A DNA stretch of 9,358 nucleotides. Origin: Hyphomicrobiales bacterium. GTDB lineage: Bacteria; Pseudomonadota; Alphaproteobacteria; Rhizobiales; Xanthobacteraceae. A program made the translations under genes and the position numbers. A model generated the notes under the pieces. That model saw only the letters and a list, made by a program, of their open reading frames with translations. It was not told the origin of the DNA and did not search any database. Where the stretch lies: the NCBI GenBank assembly GCA_003164375.1, contig PLTE01000197.1, forward strand, positions 1 to 9,358, read 5' to 3'. Of the stretch, positions 1-6,567 are shown in pieces (within the stretch, counting starts at the first letter, position 1; each line of letters opens with the position of its first letter).

Positions 1-349
1 CGTCAAAGGCGATATGGGTGGTGGGGCGGCCGCGCCGCAGATCATCGTCATCCATCGCCGGCAGATCGTCATGCACCAGCGAGTAGCAGTGCACGCATTC
101 GAGCGCGGCTCCCGCCATCAGGGCATTCTGCCGCGGCACATTGAACAGGGCCGCCGATTCCACCACCAGAAACGGCCGGAAGCGCTTGCCGCCACCCAGG
201 CCTGAATAGCGCATGGCTTCGATCAGACGGCCCGGGCGGCTTAATTCGCCGGCGGCCGGCGTTGTGGCGAGAAGCGCCTCCAGGAGCGCCTCGGTTTCGG
301 CCGCCACCGCATCGAGGCGGGAGAGAAAAGGGCTGCTTTTATCGCTCAT
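1..349 (-). CDS. ispA: Farnesyl diphosphate synthase-type polyprenyl synthetase, N-terminal part (cut by window edge)
   Basis: Only the first 116 codons are present; the gene runs off the left edge. The reverse-strand reading starts at ATG 349-347. It contains the GGGKRFRP substrate-binding segment (residues about 52-59) and the first aspartate-rich motif DDLPAMD (D94, D95, D100), followed by DDDLRRGRPT. The stretch around residues 84-109 closely resembles E. coli IspA as I remember it. Enzymes of this family condense IPP with DMAPP and geranyl diphosphate in the cytoplasm to give farnesyl diphosphate, the substrate of HpnD. An upstream ATG at 357-355 is out of frame and hits a stop after two codons, which supports the chosen start. 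The gene is divergent from hpnB across 141 bases. Chain length (C15 rather than C20) is inferred from motif resemblance; a geranylgeranyl diphosphate synthase cannot be excluded without the C-terminal part. Confidence 0.9.
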   Translation of the reverse strand, partial: MSDKSSPFLSRLDAVAAETEALLEALLATTPAAGELSRPGRLIEAMRYSGLGGGKRFRPFLVVESAALFNVPRQNALMAGAALECVHCYSLVHDDLPAMDDDDLRRGRPTTHIAFD

Positions 350-490
350 TGCGTCATGACTCGGCGTTTCTAGACCGCTGCGGGGTCCTATATCAGGTCC
401 TGGATTTAGGGGATAACGAGACTGACCGCCGGCCGCCACGGGTCACCCCGCCGCCGCCGGCGCCTTTAAGCCCCCACCAAGGGATTATCT
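350..490. promoter_or_regulatory. Divergent promoter region between ispA and hpnB
   Basis: These 141 noncoding bases separate the divergent starts of ispA and hpnB, so promoters for both must lie here or inside the genes. A short AT-richer patch at 389-394 (CTATAT on plus, ATATAG on minus) is a possible -10 element for either direction, but I see no good -35 partner. A direct repeat GGTCCT occurs at 384-389 and 396-401, 12 bases apart, overlapping that patch. The part at 425-465 is very GC-rich. I saw no convincing EcfG-type (GGAAC-spacer-CGTT) promoter. The regulatory role follows from gene arrangement; the individual elements are speculative. Confidence 0.5.
479..484 (+). promoter_or_regulatory. 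Ribosome binding site of hpnB
   Basis: AAGGGA lies 6 bases upstream of GTG 491. It decides the start, because there is no ATG at the family-typical N-terminus and GTG is followed directly by the hydrophobic first segment expected of HpnB. Confidence 0.7.
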
Positions 491-1669
491 GTGGCCAACC
501 TGCTTATAGCGTCAATGGTGCTTGCGATCTGGCTCTATCTCGTTGCCGCCCGGGGCGGCTTCTGGCGCGCCACCGAGCGCGACGACGAGACCGTATCGCG
601 GGACGGAGCATGGCCCGGCGTGACCGCCGTCATCCCGGCCCGCGACGAGGCCGACTGTGTGGGCGAGACCGTCGCATCGCTGTTGCGGCAAAATTATCCG
701 GGCGAATTTACGGTCATCGTGGTCGACGACCAGAGCCGCGACGGCACAGCGCTTGTGGCGCAATCCGCCGCAGCGGCGCTCGGCGCTTCCGACCGCCTGA
801 CCGTGCTGCCGGGGAGGGCGCTGCCGCCCGGATGGACCGGCAAGCTCTGGGCTCAGCAGCAGGGCGTCGAACGCGCCGCTGCGGTGGCGCAGCCGCCGGT
901 TTATCTCCTGTTGACCGATGCCGACATTGTCTATGCCCCGGATGCGCTGAGCGGGCTGGTCGCGCGGGCTGAGCGCGGCGGCCTCGTGCTGACCTCGCTG
1001 ATGGCGAAGCTGCGCTGCAAGACCTTTGCCGAGCGCGCCTTCGTGCCGGCCTTCATCTTCTTCTTCCAGATGCTTTATCCGTTCGCCTGGGCGAACGATC
1101 CGCGTCGCTCAACCGCGGCCGCTGCCGGCGGCTGCATGCTGGTGCGCCGCGACGTGCTTGCCGCGGCCGGCGGCATGGCGGCGATCCGCGACGCGCTGAT
1201 CGACGACTGCGCGCTGGCAAAACTCCTCAAACGCCAAGGCCCGATCTCGATTGCGCTGACCGAGCGCGTGCATTCGATCCGCGCTTATCCCGCGGTCGGC
1301 GATATCCGCCGCATGGTGTCGCGTACGGCTTACGCGCAGCTGCGCTATTCGCCGCTATTGCTCGCCGGCACCGTTTTCGGCCTGGCGCTGACTTATCTGG
1401 CGCCGGTTGCGCTTGCGATCTGCGCCGACGGTATGGCGCAATTCATCGGCCTATTCGTCTGGCTCTTGATGGCTTTCGCGTTGCGCCCGACGTTGCGATT
1501 TTACCGGCTGTCTGGGCTGTGGGGCTTGGCGCTCCCGGCGATCGCTGCCGCCTATATGGCGTTCACCATCGATTCCGCTTATCAGCATGCGCGCGGGCGC
1601 GGCGGCATGTGGAAAGGCCGCGCCCAAGCCGATATTTCGGAAGAGTCCAACATTTCGGAATTACGATGA
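491..1669 (+). CDS. hpnB: HpnB, hopanoid-cluster glycosyltransferase family 2, membrane-associated
   Basis: This 392-residue protein starts with GTG. It opens with a hydrophobic segment (residues about 2-20), followed by a GT2 nucleotide-sugar binding fold: VTAVIPARDE (44-53), VVDDQSRDGT (77-86), a DxD-like TDAD (142-145) that would bind the metal-sugar nucleotide, GGCMLVRRD (213-221) and the acidic LIDD (236-239) where the catalytic base of such enzymes sits. The C-terminal part (about 289-360) holds two or three hydrophobic segments, so the enzyme is probably anchored in the inner membrane with a cytoplasmic catalytic domain. It matches the hopanoid-biosynthesis-associated glycosyltransferase HpnB family, usually found next to hpnC/hpnD. 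Its acceptor is not established; transfer to a hopanoid or other lipid is inference. It is the first gene of the operon, and its stop overlaps the hpnC start by 4 bases (ATGA), suggesting translational coupling. Confidence 0.9.
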   Translation: MANLLIASMVLAIWLYLVAARGGFWRATERDDETVSRDGAWPGVTAVIPARDEADCVGETVASLLRQNYPGEFTVIVVDDQSRDGTALVAQSAAAALGASDRLTVLPGRALPPGWTGKLWAQQQGVERAAAVAQPPVYLLLTDADIVYAPDALSGLVARAERGGLVLTSLMAKLRCKTFAERAFVPAFIFFFQMLYPFAWANDPRRSTAAAAGGCMLVRRDVLAAAGGMAAIRDALIDDCALAKLLKRQGPISIALTERVHSIRAYPAVGDIRRMVSRTAYAQLRYSPLLLAGTVFGLALTYLAPVALAICADGMAQFIGLFVWLLMAFALRPTLRFYRLSGLWGLALPAIAAAYMAFTIDSAYQHARGRGGMWKGRAQADISEESNISELR

Positions 1670-2562
1670 ATGACGCGAGCACACAGGGCGCTAACGATTG
1701 GCGCTCGGGCAAGGGCCACCGGGACGAGAATTTTCCGGTGGCGTCCTTTCTCATTCATCCGCGCCATCGCGACGCGATCCTGTCGTTCTACAATTTCGTG
1801 CGCACCGCCGACGACATCGCCGATCATGCGACGCTGTCGGCGCCGGAGAAGCTTGCGCTGCTCGATCGCCTCGAAGCCGGCTTGAACGGCGCCAATGCCG
1901 ACGATGCGGTCGCGGTGCGGCTGCGGGCGGCGCTTGCAGTGCGCGGGCTGTCGCCGAAACACGCGCAGGATCTGATCGCCGCATTCAAGCTCGACGTCAC
2001 CAAATTGCGCTATCGCGACTGGGACGATCTCATCGCCTATTGCTCGCTGTCTGCGATGCCGGTCGGCCGCTTCGTCTGCGACGTCCACGGCGAGAGCCAC
2101 GCGGTCTGGCCGGCAAACGATGCGCTGTGCGCCGCCTTGCAGATCATCAATCATCTGCAGGACTGCAAAGAAGACTATGTGAACCTCGACCGGGTCTATA
2201 TCCCGCAGGATGCGCTCGCCTTGAGCGGCAGCGCAGTCGAGGCGCTTGGCGAGGCGCGCTCGACGCCTGAACTGCTCGATTGCCTGCACGCGCTCGCAGC
2301 GCGAACCGAACGGCTGTTGAGCGAAAGCGACGGCTTTGCCGCGATGATCAACGACACGCGGCTTGCTCTCGAGGTCGCCGTCATCAATACTTTGGCGCAT
2401 CGGCTGACGCGCCTCTTGCAAACGCGCGACCCGCTGAACGAGCCCGTGCATCTGCGCCCGCCCGCCGTCGCCGGCCTCACGCTTGCCGGTATTTTGCGCG
2501 GCGTCTCGCGCCGCTTCAGCCGGCGTTTTTTCGCCGCAGCACACAAGCCGCGGGGTGCTTGA
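1666..2562 (+). CDS. hpnC: HpnC, squalene synthase-like hydroxysqualene synthase
   Basis: This 298-residue member of the trans-isoprenyl diphosphate synthase (squalene/phytoene synthase) family has two aspartate-rich regions: DDIAD (49-53), within YNFVRTADDIADH, and NHLQDCKEDY (162-171, D166 and D170), followed by NLDRVYIP (173-180). These bind diphosphate through magnesium. In characterised systems HpnC acts on presqualene diphosphate made by HpnD and yields hydroxysqualene, which HpnE reduces. The QDCKEDY form of the second motif separates it from HpnD (RDLDED). The start at ATG 1666 overlaps the hpnB stop. Longer in-frame extensions upstream lie wholly inside hpnB and are not needed. Shine-Dalgarno complementarity is poor, consistent with coupling to hpnB translation. 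It is full length with no defect seen. Confidence 0.93.
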   Translation: MNDASTQGANDWRSGKGHRDENFPVASFLIHPRHRDAILSFYNFVRTADDIADHATLSAPEKLALLDRLEAGLNGANADDAVAVRLRAALAVRGLSPKHAQDLIAAFKLDVTKLRYRDWDDLIAYCSLSAMPVGRFVCDVHGESHAVWPANDALCAALQIINHLQDCKEDYVNLDRVYIPQDALALSGSAVEALGEARSTPELLDCLHALAARTERLLSESDGFAAMINDTRLALEVAVINTLAHRLTRLLQTRDPLNEPVHLRPPAVAGLTLAGILRGVSRRFSRRFFAAAHKPRGA

Positions 2563-3420
2563 GTGCAAGAGGTCGCAAAAGAGGCCGCACCAGAACCCAC
2601 GCCAGCGCCCACACCGGCGGCCGCGCGCGCGGCGGGCAGCTCGTTCTATTTGGGGATGCGGATCTTGCCGCGCGCCCAGCGCGAGGCGATGTTCGAAATT
2701 TATTCGTTCTGCCGCGCGGTCGACGACATTGCCGACGATCCGGGGCCGCGCGAGCCGCGGCTCGATGCGCTCGAGCAATGGCGCAGCGATATCGCGGCCG
2801 TCTATGCCGGCTCGGCCCCGCCGCATCTGGCCGGTCTGGCGCAGGCGGTGCGCTCATTCGCGCTCGATCGTGGCGATTTTCTCGCCGTCATCGCCGGCAT
2901 GGAGATGGATGTCATTGCCGATATCCGTGCGCCTGATCACGTGACGCTCGATCTCTACTGCGACCGGGTCGCCTGCGCGGTCGGCCGGCTTTCGGTGCAC
3001 GTGTTCGGCATGGAACGCGACGCAGGCCTTGCGCTGGCGCATCATCTCGGCCGCGCGCTGCAGTTGACCAATATCCTGCGCGACCTCGACGAGGACGCAA
3101 GTCTGGGGCGGCTTTATCTGCCGCGCGAGGAGCTGCAAGCCGCGGGGATTACCTCGACCGAGCCGGCCGCGGTGATAGCCCATCCGGCGATCGGCAAGCC
3201 GTGCGCGACACTGGTCGCTTTGGCGCAAGCCGAGTTCGAAAAAGCCCGCGCGGTCATGGCGGAAAGCCCGCGCCGCGTCGTGCGGGCGCCACGGATCATG
3301 GGCGAGGCCTATCGGCTTATTCTCGATGAGCTGATCGCGCGGGGCTTTGCGCCGCCGCGTCAGCCGGTGCATCTGCCGCGCGGGAAATTTCTTCTCATCG
3401 TGCTGCGCAATCTGTTTTAG
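2563..3420 (+). CDS. hpnD: HpnD, presqualene diphosphate synthase
   Basis: This 285-residue squalene/phytoene synthase-family enzyme uses a GTG start placed immediately after the hpnC TGA, with no gap. Visible motifs are SFYLGMRILP (27-36), the first aspartate-rich motif DDIADD (54-59) in YSFCRAVDDIADDP, and the second DLDED (174-178) in LTNILRDLDEDASLGRLYLP (168-187). The family condenses two farnesyl diphosphates to presqualene diphosphate at the cytoplasmic face; HpnC and HpnE then complete squalene. Residues 9-24 are rich in Pro and Ala and probably a disordered lead. The C-terminus (RGFAPPRQPVHLPRGKF then a hydrophobic end) looks natural, so the interruption after this gene did not truncate it. 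In related operons hpnE normally follows directly; here a cassette on the opposite strand intervenes. Confidence 0.93.
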   Translation: MQEVAKEAAPEPTPAPTPAAARAAGSSFYLGMRILPRAQREAMFEIYSFCRAVDDIADDPGPREPRLDALEQWRSDIAAVYAGSAPPHLAGLAQAVRSFALDRGDFLAVIAGMEMDVIADIRAPDHVTLDLYCDRVACAVGRLSVHVFGMERDAGLALAHHLGRALQLTNILRDLDEDASLGRLYLPREELQAAGITSTEPAAVIAHPAIGKPCATLVALAQAEFEKARAVMAESPRRVVRAPRIMGEAYRLILDELIARGFAPPRQPVHLPRGKFLLIVLRNLF

Positions 3421-3500
3421 CGCGTGGACTCAGATGCCGACAACAAGATGCAGATAGATGTAGGCTTGATAATGGCGGCCATGACGCTTTGAACTCATTT

Positions 3501-3572
3501 CCGCTTTTGGGACACAGCGGCCATAGCCAGACTTACTGCTGCGACGACCCGGGCGCGAATGACCCGAAGCGG
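3501..3572. repeat. Imperfect inverted repeat, possible degenerate intergenic repeat element
   Basis: CCGCTTTTGGGACA at 3501-3514 is mirrored by TGACCCGAAGCGG at 3560-3572, whose reverse complement is CCGCTTCGGGTCA, giving about 12 matches with one gap. A further AGCGG at 3516-3520 can pair locally with CCGCT at 3501-3505. From memory, the wording (CCGCTTTTGGGACA, GACCCGAAGCGG) resembles short intergenic repeats scattered through Bradyrhizobium-like genomes. That resemblance is recollection and not a search result. Confidence 0.35.
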
Positions 3573-3612
3573 CCCTCACGGCAATTTAGTTTTCAGCAAA
3601 GATTGACGTCGT

Positions 3613-3642
3613 CTGCTGGCCCCTTATGAAAAGGGCCAGCAG
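3613..3642. terminator. Perfect GC-rich hairpin between convergent genes, possible bidirectional terminator
   Basis: CTGCTGGCCC (3613-3622) and GGGCCAGCAG (3633-3642) form a perfect 10-bp stem with a 10-base loop. It sits between the ends of two convergent genes, about 15 bases past the hydrolase stop, where a terminator is expected. Neither side carries a clear T-tract, although the plus-strand side is followed within about 8 bases by an AT-rich stretch (3650-3665). The position supports transcription termination or 3'-end protection; the missing T-run makes classic intrinsic termination uncertain. Confidence 0.45.
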
Positions 3643-3657
3643 CGGCTAGCTCATTAT

Positions 3658-4941
3658 TTATTTGTTCTTCTTGAAGACGTCGTCCAACCAGTCGAACTCG
3701 ATCTGGTGTTTGAGGCTAGGGTTGTTCATTTGGCAGTGAGCCTCCCCGCCTTCGATCAAGCGTACCAGGCGTTCCGTCTTTGGGCAGGTCAGCTTCTCGT
3801 AGAAGTCGTGTCCCAGGCCGTTCATCAAGGGTCCTTCGCCTTCGCCAGCGAAGTTCAACAAGGGGCAGGTGATCTTCCCCTCGATCCCGGCCAAGCTGTA
3901 GCGGCCGAGTTCGTCCAACAAGGCTGGAAGCGATCCATCGGCCAAACCCAATCGCTGCCAGAAATTTGTCGCCATGTACTTCTTCATCGGCTCGGAGAGG
4001 TCGATCTTGTTCTCAGTGTCGTTGCCGTAGGGCGCGTTCGGATCGAGACCCAATCCGGCCATGAGGACGGGCTTGAACTCCGGCGTCAGCGAATTGGCGA
4101 TCACGGCGGTAATGCGCTTCTCGTATGCCGCCGCCCGCGGGGCGAAATATCCGCCCATGCTGTGCCCGGAGAGCGCAAGCCTCTTGGGGTCGACGTCGTC
4201 GCGGGACAGAACGTAGTCGACGGCGTATCGGGTCGGGACTTCCCAGTCCGGCCGATAGGTCAGGCTCGGGTCCAGGGCGTAGGCGCCAACCTGGCCGGGG
4301 CCCTCCCATAGAAACGCGTTGTAGCCGCGGCGAACCGCCGCCGCGCCACCGCCAAAGTCATATAGCTCCTCGCAAGTGGTGTCGCCGCCCCCGAGGATCA
4401 TCAGGGTCGGACGCGGGCCGCCGGACGCCGAAGCGCGCATGAAATACCCCGGCAGTGTCTTGCCGTTCTCATAGGGAATGCTGACCGGCTCGATGGGTGG
4501 GTCGAACAGCGCCGAGGCCTGCCTGAAGCACGAGCGGTGGCGATGGTACATGGCGAGTTGTCGGGGATCCTTGCTTTCGAGGTAGAAGAGACCCGTTCGC
4601 CAATAGAGCGATGCTCGCAAGAACGCCTCACGCGCACTGACAACGTGCCCGCCGCTCAGGCTGCTGTGGGCTACGGCCTCGACCCGCTCGGCCGTGCCCG
4701 TCCATTCGACAGCCCAGCTGTTAATGTCGCGGTCCACGACCCGTCGCGCTGTCGAATACAGCTCGCCGAACGCGCCACCCTCGCCATAGGCGCCGGCCAC
4801 CATGCCTCTGACGAGTTGGTAGTCGAAGTTCGATTTGAACATCCCCGGCATCCCCGGCGTGGCACCGAAAATCGCTCCGATTGTTGTCGCCGGTTTTGCC
4901 GGGACCTTCGTGGTGGGCGCTTGTTTCAGATTTATGTTCAT
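3658..4941 (-). CDS. Alpha/beta hydrolase of the Ayg1 / 2,6-dihydroxypseudooxynicotine hydrolase type
   Basis: This 427-residue protein has an N-terminal, mostly helical region (about 38-150) followed by an alpha/beta-hydrolase core. The core shows MILGGGDTTCEELYD (181-195, probable oxyanion region), the nucleophile elbow GHSMGG (259-264, Ser261), a candidate acidic residue in FAGEGEG (364-370, Glu367 or Glu369) and GGEAHC with His402. The long N-terminal cap plus core and the segment FLWEGPGQVG (210-219) match the group that includes fungal Ayg1 and bacterial 2,6-dihydroxypseudooxynicotine hydrolase, serine enzymes that cleave C-C bonds in ketone or polyketide substrates. The actual substrate is unknown. 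No signal peptide is visible, so it is probably cytoplasmic. ATG 4941 is preceded by AGGA at 4951-4954. Codon use includes ATA and AGA early and is less GC-biased than the hpn genes. It lies 189 bases downstream of the AraC-type regulator on the same strand, convergent with hpnD. Confidence 0.8.
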   Translation of the reverse strand: MNINLKQAPTTKVPAKPATTIGAIFGATPGMPGMFKSNFDYQLVRGMVAGAYGEGGAFGELYSTARRVVDRDINSWAVEWTGTAERVEAVAHSSLSGGHVVSAREAFLRASLYWRTGLFYLESKDPRQLAMYHRHRSCFRQASALFDPPIEPVSIPYENGKTLPGYFMRASASGGPRPTLMILGGGDTTCEELYDFGGGAAAVRRGYNAFLWEGPGQVGAYALDPSLTYRPDWEVPTRYAVDYVLSRDDVDPKRLALSGHSMGGYFAPRAAAYEKRITAVIANSLTPEFKPVLMAGLGLDPNAPYGNDTENKIDLSEPMKKYMATNFWQRLGLADGSLPALLDELGRYSLAGIEGKITCPLLNFAGEGEGPLMNGLGHDFYEKLTCPKTERLVRLIEGGEAHCQMNNPSLKHQIEFDWLDDVFKKNK

Positions 4942-5130
4942 TTCATCTGTTCCTGTCGTTCAATTGGAATTGGCTTTTAATGGGGCGTATTGGACGAGCG
5001 TAAGAAGCGCTAACGACGTGCGTCTGTATAAAATTGACCGCTTTTCGGTGCCGTCGCGTTAATGGCGCATGATGTCAAGCAATAGGCGCGCACGGTCGAA
5101 CGAGCGGCGATCTCGGTTGCTGCGCTGCGA
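4942..5130 (-). promoter_or_regulatory. Upstream region of the hydrolase gene
   Basis: These 189 bases separate the regulator stop from the hydrolase start. Read on the minus strand, they contain TATACA (5030-5025) preceded by T-rich sequence, a plausible -10, and a separate TTGACA (5078-5073) too far from it (42 bases) to be its -35. An imperfect repeat AGCGTAA (4997-5003) / AGCGCTAA (5006-5013) and a tandem AATTGG (4962-4973) lie closer to the start. They are possible binding sites for the AraC-type protein encoded just upstream, but none is convincing alone. The existence of a promoter here is inferred from the gap length. Confidence 0.35.
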
Positions 5131-6177
5131 TCAACGTATCCCGCTCGGTGGCACGCCGAACCAGCGGATCGCAGCCCGCGTAAAAGTGCTTCGCTCGGAA
5201 TAGCCGAGCTTGTAAGCAATCTCGGCGAAGTCCCACCTGCCGTCAGCCAGCAACTCCTCAGCGCGGGCGCGCCGGACCTCGTCTAGCAAGGCCGCAAAGC
5301 TTCGGCCGGCGATGGCCAGGCGACGCTGGAGCGTGCGCATTGACAGGCCGAGCGCGCTCGCGATCTCAGCCACCGTCGGCGGCCCTCCGGCTAGGCGGTC
5401 GCGAACCTCAGCGGCGACCACGCCAACGATGTCGTCGATTGCCGGTACATCGCTGAGCGCCCTGTTGGCGTACGCGTCGATATATGGGAGCGCGGAAGAT
5501 GCGACGGGTCGCGAGACGGCGAGGACGGCCGCCAGGTCGAAGACAAGGCGCCAATCTGCAGTTCCAAACTTCACGTCGGTCCCGAATATATCGGCGATGA
5601 CGCCTCCCGTATCACCTGGCGCAGCACAGGCGAGTTCGGCTGACACCGGACGCAGGCGCACACCGAATGCCCGCTCTGGCACTAGCGCCAGGTTCGCGTT
5701 GGCCCAGAGCATCGCTGCAGCCGCGCCTCCGCTAGAAGGGTTTGCGCCGCTGCCCAAGAGCCGATACGTCACTGCAAAAGAACGCTCGTTCACGTCGACC
5801 CCGATCCTCACGCTTTCAGCTGCAAGGCGGACGTAGCGCGCGATACGCTCGAAAGCGTCGGTGAGCGACACGGCGTGGATCGCCGCCTCGCCCACCACTC
5901 CCCACGCGCTTGCACCGGCGAAAGGCGCAAGCTCTGCACCGATCCGATGACCGCCGGCAAGGTCGGCGAGCGCACCCCATAGCCAAAGAAGCGCTGTTTC
6001 TGAGACGCGCCCTGACGTTTGAACTTCGAGGCTTCGGGTCGAGACGCCGGCCCGCAGGGCGTCCACACGCGCGGAATCAACAAGCCCCGCTGCGGTGGCC
6101 GCGGCGAGAATTCCCTCGATGAGTTGCGAGGTTACCATCGCGTGCCGACCGCGACTGACCTGAAAGGCGCGCTTCAT
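5131..6177 (-). CDS. AraC-family transcriptional regulator with Arabinose_bd-type N-terminal domain
   Basis: This 348-residue protein has a long N-terminal effector/oligomerisation region (about 20-210) of the Arabinose_bd type found in OruR/VirS-like regulators. Typical features are the segment around 80-127 and the DVKFGTADWRLVFD segment (201-214). The C-terminal AraC DNA-binding domain has two helix-turn-helix units: TVAEIASALGLSMRTLQRRL (268-287) and DFAEIAYKLGYSERSTFTRA (316-335), ending in RWFGVPPSGIR. Such proteins usually activate a neighbouring catabolic gene when a small hydrophobic or amino-acid-like effector is present; here the obvious target is the hydrolase immediately downstream on the same strand. 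The start at ATG 6177 has AAGGTAAGG (6191-6183) at suitable spacing; an internal ATG at codon 14 lacks one. Effector unknown. Nothing in the sequence ties it to hopanoid control, but it could influence hpnE-shc, which begin 534 bases away on the other strand. Confidence 0.88.
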   Translation of the reverse strand: MKRAFQVSRGRHAMVTSQLIEGILAAATAAGLVDSARVDALRAGVSTRSLEVQTSGRVSETALLWLWGALADLAGGHRIGAELAPFAGASAWGVVGEAAIHAVSLTDAFERIARYVRLAAESVRIGVDVNERSFAVTYRLLGSGANPSSGGAAAAMLWANANLALVPERAFGVRLRPVSAELACAAPGDTGGVIADIFGTDVKFGTADWRLVFDLAAVLAVSRPVASSALPYIDAYANRALSDVPAIDDIVGVVAAEVRDRLAGGPPTVAEIASALGLSMRTLQRRLAIAGRSFAALLDEVRRARAEELLADGRWDFAEIAYKLGYSERSTFTRAAIRWFGVPPSGIR

Positions 6178-6182
6178 GAATG

Positions 6183-6191
6183 CCTTACCTT
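6183..6191 (-). promoter_or_regulatory. Ribosome binding site of the AraC-type regulator
   Basis: Read on the minus strand, AAGGTAAGG ends 5 bases before ATG 6177. It supports that start over the internal ATG 13 codons later. Confidence 0.55.
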
Positions 6192-6229
6192 CAGGGCGAT
6201 TTCAGTAATCTGGTTTGCAACACCGAGCC

Positions 6230-6251
6230 TTTAATTTTTAATATAATATTA
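6230..6251 (-). promoter_or_regulatory. A/T-only run, likely core promoter of the regulator gene
   Basis: Twenty-two consecutive A/T bases stand out in a GC-rich window. On the minus strand they contain TATTAT and TATATT, each one mismatch from TATAAT, about 60-70 bases before the regulator start. No well-spaced -35 box is evident; a regulator-dependent promoter would not need one. Confidence 0.4.
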
Positions 6252-6287
6252 GTTCTACAGCAATTTGGGGATGATGCCCGGCCGTCT

Positions 6288-6303
6288 GAGCACAATTGAG
6301 CAC
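6288..6303. repeat. GAGCAC direct repeat with 10-base period, candidate operator
   Basis: GAGCAC at 6288-6293 recurs at 6298-6303, one helical turn apart. This is the geometry expected of adjacent half-sites for an AraC-type dimer or for the two helix-turn-helix units of one monomer. It lies upstream of the A/T-rich putative core promoter of the regulator. The role is inferred from position and spacing only. Confidence 0.3.
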
Positions 6304-6546
6304 TCTGAAACGGCGGCGGCGACCGCTAACGGCCAGGAATTGAACTAACCAAGATGTTGGCAATTGGCCCTTCGCGACATTTCGCTGCGGTGCAGAACTT
6401 CGTCGTTATCGGGGCACAGCGGACGTCGAGCAAGCGGCACTCAATCAAGCTCGATTTATAAGTCCCGAGTTAAAACCCTCCGATCGTCTTGCGCCAAGTT
6501 CGGTGAGGGCATCGCCAAAGTTACGAAAGCCGGTCCGATGAATCGT

Positions 6547-6567
6547 CCGCCGCTGGCGCAGCGGCGG
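6547..6567. repeat. Perfect 9-bp inverted repeat with 3-base loop
   Basis: CCGCCGCTG (6547-6555) and CAGCGGCGG (6559-6567) pair perfectly around GCG. No T-run follows on either strand, so it is not a standard intrinsic terminator. It may be a relic of the insertion, an RNA structure in the hpnE leader, or chance in GC-rich DNA. Confidence 0.4.

Larger units (their letters stand above)
3421..3657. other. Convergent intergenic region between hpnD and the hydrolase gene
   Basis: I see no gene in these 237 bases. The stretch holds an imperfect inverted repeat (3501-3514 against 3560-3572), a segment weakly similar to one on the far side of the cassette (3491-3524), and a perfect 10-bp hairpin at 3613-3642. 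Its left part is a candidate for the junction between the ancestral operon and the inserted module. Confidence 0.5.

Noticed and set aside
262..972. A plus-strand open frame overlapping ispA, the promoter region and hpnB
   Set aside because: The product is Arg/Pro/Gly-rich, and the frame crosses two well-supported genes in other frames.
1582..2826. A 414-codon open frame on the minus strand opposite hpnC and the start of hpnD
   Set aside because: It is rich in Arg and Ala, has no recognisable domain, and lies wholly antisense to clear squalene-synthase-family genes. Such frames are common artefacts of high third-position GC.
3706..4311. A 201-codon plus-strand open frame antisense to the hydrolase
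   Set aside because: The opposite strand encodes a complete alpha/beta hydrolase with nucleophile elbow and His motif; this frame shows no domain.
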